DNA of 9,502 bases from Candidatus Bathyarchaeota archaeon. GTDB taxonomy: Archaea > Thermoproteota > Bathyarchaeia > TCS64. How positions within the stretch are numbered: position 1 is the first letter of the stretch; each line of letters opens with the position of its first letter. The notes under the pieces are model-generated. The model saw only the letters and a program-made list of their open reading frames with translations, was not told the DNA's origin and did no database searches. Shown here one piece after another: positions 4,935 to 9,502 of the stretch. The position numbers and the translations under genes are program-made. The stretch lies in NCBI GenBank assembly GCA_030602935.1, contig JAUVYU010000012.1, positions 1 to 9,502 on the forward strand. Direction: 5' to 3'.

Positions 4935-7280
4935 TTGTCAAAAAGAGATCTTAAGGTTAAAATCGATGAGTTGTCCTCGCCCTTCGGGATGTTTAAAGGA
5001 ATCGAGATCGAGGTAGGACGTATCCAAGATAGCACCTGGGATGAGCCCATGGGTCCTACACCTTTTCCCAGCGTTGGAACTCTACGGAACTGGGACAGGA
5101 AATTTCTGAACCGGTACAAGCCCTTCTACATGCCATTCTGTGACCTCTGCTGCCTCTGTACATACGGTAAATGCGACCTGACTGGAGATAAGAGAGGCGC
5201 GTGTGGTATCACGATGGCAGGTCAGCAGTCTAGGATGGTGCTGATCGCTTGTTGTATTGGCGCATCGACACATGCCGCTCACGCGAGGCATATGCTCGAC
5301 CACCTTCTCGATGAATATGGTCGCGACGTCCCCCTGGACGTAGCTTTGAACACAGGTGTTGAAGCGCCCCATGTACGCTTGGTGTGTGGTATTAGACCTA
5401 AAAAACTGAAAGATCTGGAGGATGTGCTTGACTACGTCGAGACGCAGCTTGTCCAGCTCGTTGCAGCTGCTCACACTGGCCAGGAGGGTGACAACATCGA
5501 CTTCGAGTCAAAGGCTTTCCATGCAGGTATGCTCGATCACGTCGCTCTTGAGGTCGCTGATATCATGCAGATAGCCACATTGGGAATGCCGAGGGGAGAA
5601 CCTGATACGCCAATGGCGGAGTTAGGATACGGGACCATCGACGCCTCAAAACCGGTTATCATGTGCATCGGCCACAACGTTCTACCGAGCGTTGACATCA
5701 TCGACTACCTCATGGAGAACGATCTGTTCGGTGAGGTGGAGATCGGAGGCCTATGCTGCACTGCTCACGACATGAGCCGATATAACAAGAGGTCGAAGAT
5801 CATCGGCCCCATATCTTGGCAGCTCCGATTCATAAGGTCAGGCATCCCCGATCTGATCGTAGTTGACGAACAATGCCTCAGAACGGACGTCATGATCGAG
5901 GCAAAGAAGCTGGGCATCCCCGTGATCGCCACGAGCGAGATGAGCTGCCTCGGGCTCTCCGATAGAACACACGACGATCCAGATGTTATCGTAGATGATC
6001 TCGTCTCCGGAAAGGCGGATGGCGCACTCATCCTTGAACCTAGAAGGGTAGGAGAGATATCGGTCAAGACAGTCCAGGGCGTGGCCGAAAGAAGGGGAGA
6101 GAAGAAGCCATTCGACATCGGGGAGATCTCGGTTATCGCTCAGGAGTGCAGTGGCTGCATGGAGTGCGTCCGCTCGTGCCCGAACACACTCGAGATCGCT
6201 GCAGCTGTGGGTGCTGCAAAGGAGGGGGATTACGTTCCTCTCGCAATGCTCTACGACCTTTGCGTCGGATGCGGCCGCTGTGAGAGCGCGTGCCCCGTGA
6301 GCCTGCCTATCATCTCCATGATGACGAAGGCAAACGAGGACGCCATCGCGGATGAGAAGTATCCGATCAGGGTTGGCCGTGGCGCAATCCAGGACACCGA
6401 GATAAGGGAGGTGGGCCAGCCCATCGTCTTCGGGGAGATCCCGGGGGTCGTCGCCCTCGTAGGTTGCGCCAACTATCCCGCAGGGGGAGGCGATGTCGCT
6501 AGGATCGCTGAGGAGTTCCTGAAACGCCGTTTCATAGTGCTTACATCGGGCTGCTCAGCGATGAGCATCGCGATGACCAAGGACGAGGATGGCCTCAACC
6601 TCTACGAGAAATACCCCGGCAACTTCGACGCAGGAGGCCTCGTGAACGTAGGGAGCTGCGTGGCGAACAGCCACATAACCGGCGCCACCATTAAGATCGC
6701 CAACATCTTCGCCAAGCGCAATCTGAGGGGCAACTACGAGGAGATCGCGGACTACATATACAACAGGGTCGGCGCTGTCGGCTTGGCCTGGGGGGCGATG
6801 TCCCAGAAGGCCGCTGCCATCGCCGCCGGCTGCTGGAGGCTCGGCATCCCCGTCGTCGTTGGACCCCACGGCGCCAAGTATAGGAGGATGCTCCTAGGGC
6901 GCAAGGAGAGGGAGGAGGACTGGAATGTCTACAACGCCAGGGATGGGGAGGAGGTATACGTGGGACCCGTCCCCGAGCATCTGTTCTACGCGGCTGAGAC
7001 CGTGGAGGAGGCCCTCGTCATGATCGCGAAGCTGGTGATGCGCCCCAACGACACTAACAAGGGTAGGGCGGTCAAGATAAGCCACTACATTGACCTCCAC
7101 AAGACACACTATGGTTCCATGCCCGACGACCTCCACCTCTACGTGAGGAGGGCTCAGGATATACCCTTCACGATGAAGGACGAGATCATGAAGGTCCTCG
7201 AGGAGAGCGGGTGGGTCGAGGACAAGATAGCGATCCCGGATCCAACGCTCCTCGACAGGATGGTGAGGAGGCGAGGCTGA
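4935..7280 (+). CDS. cdhA: ACDS/CODH alpha subunit (CO dehydrogenase, nickel C-cluster)
   Basis: Oxidises CO or reduces CO2 at a Ni-Fe-S C-cluster and passes electrons through Fe-S clusters to ferredoxin; large subunit of the archaeal alpha2-epsilon2 component. From TTG 4935 it has 781 residues, close to the Methanosarcina protein (about 800). Visible motifs: MGPTPFP (39-45); N-terminal cluster site CDLCCLC-x4-C-x9-C (C69, 72, 73, 75, 80, 90); C-cluster ligands H247 (CIGHN), C274/C275 (GGLCCTAHD), C314 (DEQC), C511 (VGCAN), C540 (TSGCSAM) and C575 (GSCVANSH); two ferredoxin motifs C405-C408-C411-C415 and C443-C446-C449-C453 for the extra clusters typical of archaeal CdhA but absent from bacterial CooS/AcsA. 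Start: TTG 4899 would precede the predicted transcript start, AAGG lies 10 bases before TTG 4935, and ATG 4989 is the other alternative. Its TGA overlaps the cdhB ATG. Confidence 0.95.
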   Translation: MSKRDLKVKIDELSSPFGMFKGIEIEVGRIQDSTWDEPMGPTPFPSVGTLRNWDRKFLNRYKPFYMPFCDLCCLCTYGKCDLTGDKRGACGITMAGQQSRMVLIACCIGASTHAAHARHMLDHLLDEYGRDVPLDVALNTGVEAPHVRLVCGIRPKKLKDLEDVLDYVETQLVQLVAAAHTGQEGDNIDFESKAFHAGMLDHVALEVADIMQIATLGMPRGEPDTPMAELGYGTIDASKPVIMCIGHNVLPSVDIIDYLMENDLFGEVEIGGLCCTAHDMSRYNKRSKIIGPISWQLRFIRSGIPDLIVVDEQCLRTDVMIEAKKLGIPVIATSEMSCLGLSDRTHDDPDVIVDDLVSGKADGALILEPRRVGEISVKTVQGVAERRGEKKPFDIGEISVIAQECSGCMECVRSCPNTLEIAAAVGAAKEGDYVPLAMLYDLCVGCGRCESACPVSLPIISMMTKANEDAIADEKYPIRVGRGAIQDTEIREVGQPIVFGEIPGVVALVGCANYPAGGGDVARIAEEFLKRRFIVLTSGCSAMSIAMTKDEDGLNLYEKYPGNFDAGGLVNVGSCVANSHITGATIKIANIFAKRNLRGNYEEIADYIYNRVGAVGLAWGAMSQKAAAIAAGCWRLGIPVVVGPHGAKYRRMLLGRKEREEDWNVYNARDGEEVYVGPVPEHLFYAAETVEEALVMIAKLVMRPNDTNKGRAVKISHYIDLHKTHYGSMPDDLHLYVRRAQDIPFTMKDEIMKVLEESGWVEDKIAIPDPTLLDRMVRRRG

Positions 7281-7822
7281 TGTCTGCTAAGACGATCCTG
7301 GGGCAGACCGCTGAGATTGCGGGGCCCAAGAAGGCGTTCATCATACCCAAACCTGAGGTCGCTGCTGCGATGATTAAGAGGGCTGAGCGCCCCCTCCTCG
7401 TAATAGGCGCAGAGGCACAGGGAATTGAGACCGCTGACGGTGACCTGATAGACACCGCCATCAAGGTCTCGAAGAGCGGAATCTCCGTCGTCGCCACAGG
7501 GCACATCGTGGGGGAGTTCAGGCGAAGAGGCACCGAGGTTCACAGCATGCCCCTGATGAACCTGGGGGACAGGCTCCGGGACCCCGAGTGGCTGGGGCTC
7601 GACGGGAAAGGCCGATACGACCTGGCGGTCTTCGTCGGCTTCTCGTACTACCTTGAGTGGCTCGTCCTGAACGGGCTGAAGAGCTTCGCCCAAGACCTGA
7701 CGACGATCTCCCTCTCCAGGAGCTATCAGCCCAACGCGGGCTGGTCTCTGGGTACTATGAAGGCAGAGGAGTGGAAAGAGGTTATAGATGTGATAGTGAA
7801 GAGTATCAAGGAGGGGAACTAG
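7280..7822 (+). CDS. cdhB: ACDS/CODH epsilon subunit
   Basis: Small subunit of the archaeal CO dehydrogenase component, found only with archaeal-type CdhA. It binds CdhA and may contribute to its flavin/electron-transfer side, but its exact role is unsettled. The 180-residue product matches the family length (about 170) and shows KRAERPLLVIGAEA (33-46), a GISVVATGHIVGEF strand-helix unit (67-80), DPEWLGLDGKGRYDLAVFVG (101-120) and ISLSRSYQPNA (143-153), all in the Rossmann-like order of CdhB. ATG 7280 shares its A with the cdhA stop (TGATG), and GGTGAGGAGG (7262-7271) lies 8 bases before it. An in-frame ATG at 7211 lies inside cdhA and lacks the family N-terminus, so I reject it. The stop is one base before cdhC, so translation is probably coupled to both neighbours. 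Confidence 0.94.
   Translation: MSAKTILGQTAEIAGPKKAFIIPKPEVAAAMIKRAERPLLVIGAEAQGIETADGDLIDTAIKVSKSGISVVATGHIVGEFRRRGTEVHSMPLMNLGDRLRDPEWLGLDGKGRYDLAVFVGFSYYLEWLVLNGLKSFAQDLTTISLSRSYQPNAGWSLGTMKAEEWKEVIDVIVKSIKEGN
7808..7816 (+). promoter_or_regulatory. Strong ribosome-binding site of cdhC
   Basis: AAGGAGGGG, lying in the last codons of cdhB, ends 7 bases before ATG 7824. This is a near-ideal match to the archaeal 16S tail and fixes the start one base after the cdhB stop. It suggests strong translation of the acetyl-CoA synthase subunit. Confidence 0.7.
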
Positions 7823-7823
7823 A

Positions 7824-9206
7824 ATGTCAATGTTCGATGATATCCCCGTAGACGTCGGCATCATCTACGAGGGGGAGAGGATCCGGGGCCGGGAGATGCA
7901 GGTGGAGCTCGGCGGCCCCCGTGAGGAGTTCAAGTTCGAGCTCGTTCAGACCATGGACCTAGACGAGATCGAGGACGGGAAGGTCGAGATCATCGGCCCT
8001 GACCTCTCCGAGCTCCCGGAGGGGAAGAACACCCCGTTCGGGATGATCATCTACGTGGCGGGGGAGGAGATCGAGAAGGACCTTGAGGGGGTCATCGAGC
8101 GACAGGTGCACGAGTACGCGAACTTCATAGAGGGGTTCATGCACCTCAACCAGCGCTACGACGTCCAGATGAGGCTTAGCAAGAAGTCCTACAAGAAGGG
8201 CTTCAACAGCTTCAAGTTCTTCGGGGAGGTCCTAATGCGCCTCTACAAGAGCGAGATGTCATTCGTCGAGAAGATCCAGATCACCTTCATAACAGATCCC
8301 GCGAAGGTCGAGGAGTGGTACGGGAAGGCGATCGAGATCTACGAGGCCAGGGACGCCAAGGCGAGGGGGATGAGCGACGACGACGTCGAGGTCTTCTACG
8401 GCTGCAGCCTCTGTCAGAGCTTCGCTCCCACCCACCTATGCGTGATCACGCCCCAGAGGTACGCCAACTGCGGGGCCATCAGCTGGTTCGACGGCAAGGC
8501 GACGGCGAAGGTCGACCCCAAGGGACCTGTCTTTGAGATCCTCAAGGGTGAAAAGCTGGACGACTTAACGGGCGAGTACGAGGGGGTCAACCAGATCATA
8601 AGGGAGAAATCCCTTGGGGAGATCGAGAGGGTCCAGCTCTACACGGCCTTCGGGTACCCCCACACGAGCTGCGGATGCTTCGAGGGCTGCGCCTTCTTCA
8701 TCCCGGAGATGGACGGCTACGGCGTGGTCCACAGGAACTTCAAGGGGGAGACCGTCAACGGCCTCAGCTTCGTGACCATATCGGACCTCACGGCCGGCGG
8801 CCGCCAGGTGGACGGGTTCCACGGGCTTTCAATAGAGTACATGAGGAGCCCAAGGTTCATGCAGGCTGACGGGGGCTGGGACCGGGTGGTGTGGATGCCC
8901 GTGGACATCAAGGAGCGCATCAGGAACTACCTGCCCCCCGAGATCGTCGATAAGATCGCGACTGAGGAGGACGTCTCCGACCTCGATGGGCTGAAGGCCT
9001 ACCTTCAGGAGCATGATCACCCCATCGTCTCTAGATGGACGGCGGCCCCCAAGGAGGAGCCCGGCGAGATTACACTGCCCACCTTGGAGCTCCCCGCCAG
9101 CGCTATCCCCATACAGGGAATCCCTGCAGGGATGGGCTTCAGGATCATCTTGAAGAACGTCAAGATCCGAGCTGAGAAGATGATCATAAAGGCGGATAAG
9201 AGGTGA
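7824..9206 (+). CDS. cdhC: ACDS beta subunit (acetyl-CoA synthase, nickel A-cluster)
   Basis: Makes or cleaves acetyl-CoA from a methyl group, CO and CoA at a Ni-Ni-[4Fe-4S] A-cluster. The 460-residue product has the size of archaeal CdhC (about 470), lacking the extra N-terminal CODH-docking domain of bacterial AcsB. Cluster cysteines: C194-x2-C197-x8-C206-x9-C216 (YGCSLCQSFAPTHLC, then ANCGAISW) for the Fe-S cube, and C283-G-C285 (HTSCGCFEGC, with a further C289) for the distal nickel. The spacing equals the Methanosarcina ligands offset by about five. F200 sits where the gating phenylalanine is found. The later part has GLSFVTISDLTAGGRQVDGF and GGWDRVVWMP, and the end GFRIILKNVKI-RAEKMIIK is typical. 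All catalytic residues look intact. It is 1 bp after cdhB, and its stop lies within the ribosome site of cdhD. Confidence 0.97.
   Translation: MSMFDDIPVDVGIIYEGERIRGREMQVELGGPREEFKFELVQTMDLDEIEDGKVEIIGPDLSELPEGKNTPFGMIIYVAGEEIEKDLEGVIERQVHEYANFIEGFMHLNQRYDVQMRLSKKSYKKGFNSFKFFGEVLMRLYKSEMSFVEKIQITFITDPAKVEEWYGKAIEIYEARDAKARGMSDDDVEVFYGCSLCQSFAPTHLCVITPQRYANCGAISWFDGKATAKVDPKGPVFEILKGEKLDDLTGEYEGVNQIIREKSLGEIERVQLYTAFGYPHTSCGCFEGCAFFIPEMDGYGVVHRNFKGETVNGLSFVTISDLTAGGRQVDGFHGLSIEYMRSPRFMQADGGWDRVVWMPVDIKERIRNYLPPEIVDKIATEEDVSDLDGLKAYLQEHDHPIVSRWTAAPKEEPGEITLPTLELPASAIPIQGIPAGMGFRIILKNVKIRAEKMIIKADKR
9200..9206 (+). promoter_or_regulatory. Ribosome-binding site of cdhD overlapping the cdhC stop
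   Basis: GAGGTGA is a seven-base match to the archaeal anti-Shine-Dalgarno and includes the cdhC TGA (9204-9206). It lies 5 bases before TTG 9212, but it overlaps the GTG at 9203 that could form a GTGA stop/start overlap. I therefore favour TTG 9212 as the cdhD start. Either choice implies coupled translation. Confidence 0.5.
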
Positions 9207-9211
9207 GGCCG

Positions 9212-9502
9212 TTGGAGAAGAGGAAGGAGAAAAACGTCCTACCGTTGGGCGTCGACCTCTTAGAGTCCCTCGCGAAGTTTCAGGAGATAGAGCTCGAGGA
9301 CGTGGAGATCTCCTTCGACGAGCTGGAGCTCAGGATAACGCCTGGGATGATCATGGGCGCGCCCCAGGCAAGCCCCCCCTCTCCTGTAAGGGTCAGGCCG
9401 ACCTCCCTGCTGGAGACCGACTTCGACGTGCCCCTTGAGGACTATGCCGGACGGATCATAGAGGTCACCCTCGGCGCCACAAAGTCGGAGGGGGGTTCCC
9501 GG
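9212..9502 (+). CDS. cdhD: ACDS delta subunit (corrinoid protein small subunit), 3'-truncated
   Basis: With CdhE, this subunit forms the corrinoid Fe-S protein that carries the methyl group from the methyl-pterin to the A-cluster. Only the first 97 codons are inside the window. They show an acidic N-terminal segment (IELEDVEISFDELELRI), a proline-rich linker (G-A-P-Q-A-S-P-P-S-P), and then the recognisable entry to the CdhD TIM-barrel, IIEVTLGATKSEGGSR, which matches the family pattern of V-x-I/L-G-A/N-T followed by GG-[ST]-R. The sequence reads open to the edge. Start TTG 9212 is chosen for its GAGGTGA ribosome site; GTG 9203 would add three residues. It directly follows cdhC in the cdhABC operon, and cdhE is expected beyond the edge. 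Confidence 0.85.
   Translation, partial: MEKRKEKNVLPLGVDLLESLAKFQEIELEDVEISFDELELRITPGMIMGAPQASPPSPVRVRPTSLLETDFDVPLEDYAGRIIEVTLGATKSEGGSR

Noticed and set aside
7154..7864. Long open frame on the minus strand across cdhB (236 codons)
   Set aside because: It is antisense to the end of cdhA, all of cdhB and the start of cdhC. The protein has low-complexity, proline/leucine-rich composition with no family motif, so it is a by-product of GC-rich codon use.
9114..9138. Near-palindrome CAGGGA-A-TCCCTG followed by another CAGGGA near the cdhC end
   Set aside because: It encodes the conserved-looking IQGIPAGMG segment of CdhC, and the repeats follow from glycine/proline codons. No transcript end is needed there because cdhD follows directly.
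1..9502. tRNA genes, insertion sequences or CRISPR repeats
   Set aside because: The only non-coding gaps longer than about 90 bp (1273-1370, 3099-3199, 4778-4934) show no cloverleaf, repeat array or transposase remains.

Overview
This is a gene-dense archaeal chromosome segment, GC-rich by eye, with no RNA genes, mobile elements or CRISPR arrays that I can see. The archaeal assignment rests on four things: the eL8(L7Ae)-eS28-eL24-ndk gene order, an archaeal/eukaryotic-type glutamyl-tRNA synthetase, TATA-like promoters about 45 bp upstream of start codons, and a five-subunit archaeal-type CO dehydrogenase/acetyl-CoA synthase (ACDS/Cdh) operon. A bacterial-type MetF/MetV methylene-tetrahydrofolate reductase pair next to archaeal cdh genes suggests an uncultured TACK-type archaeon with a Wood-Ljungdahl pathway. 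A Bathyarchaeia-like lineage is my best guess, but it is inference and not proven by the window.

Left part (1-3098, all minus strand): the translation block. Reading in the direction of transcription (right to left), glutamyl-tRNA synthetase comes first, followed by a promoter-bearing gap. Then comes a tight cluster of L7Ae, S28e, L24e and nucleoside diphosphate kinase; the last of these runs off the left edge.

Middle (3200-4777, minus strand): metF followed 12 bp later by a cysteine-rich metV-like gene. Together they are the likely catalytic and zinc/iron-sulfur subunits of a methylene-tetrahydropterin reductase. Between 4778 and 4934 lies a divergent AT-rich intergenic region with one TATA-like box pointing each way.

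Right part (4935-9502, plus strand): cdhA, cdhB, cdhC and the start of cdhD, with junctions that overlap or nearly touch, so they are surely one operon. CdhA/CdhB form the CO dehydrogenase component. CdhC carries the nickel A-cluster where acetyl-CoA is made or cleaved. CdhD is part of the corrinoid protein that delivers the methyl group.

Taken together, metF-metV would make (or oxidise) the methyl-pterin and the cdh operon would join that methyl to CO and CoA. The two halves of the pathway flank one regulatory region. The clearest point of interest is this pairing of a MetF/MetV reductase, rather than the F420-dependent Mer of methanogens, with an archaeal ACDS operon.
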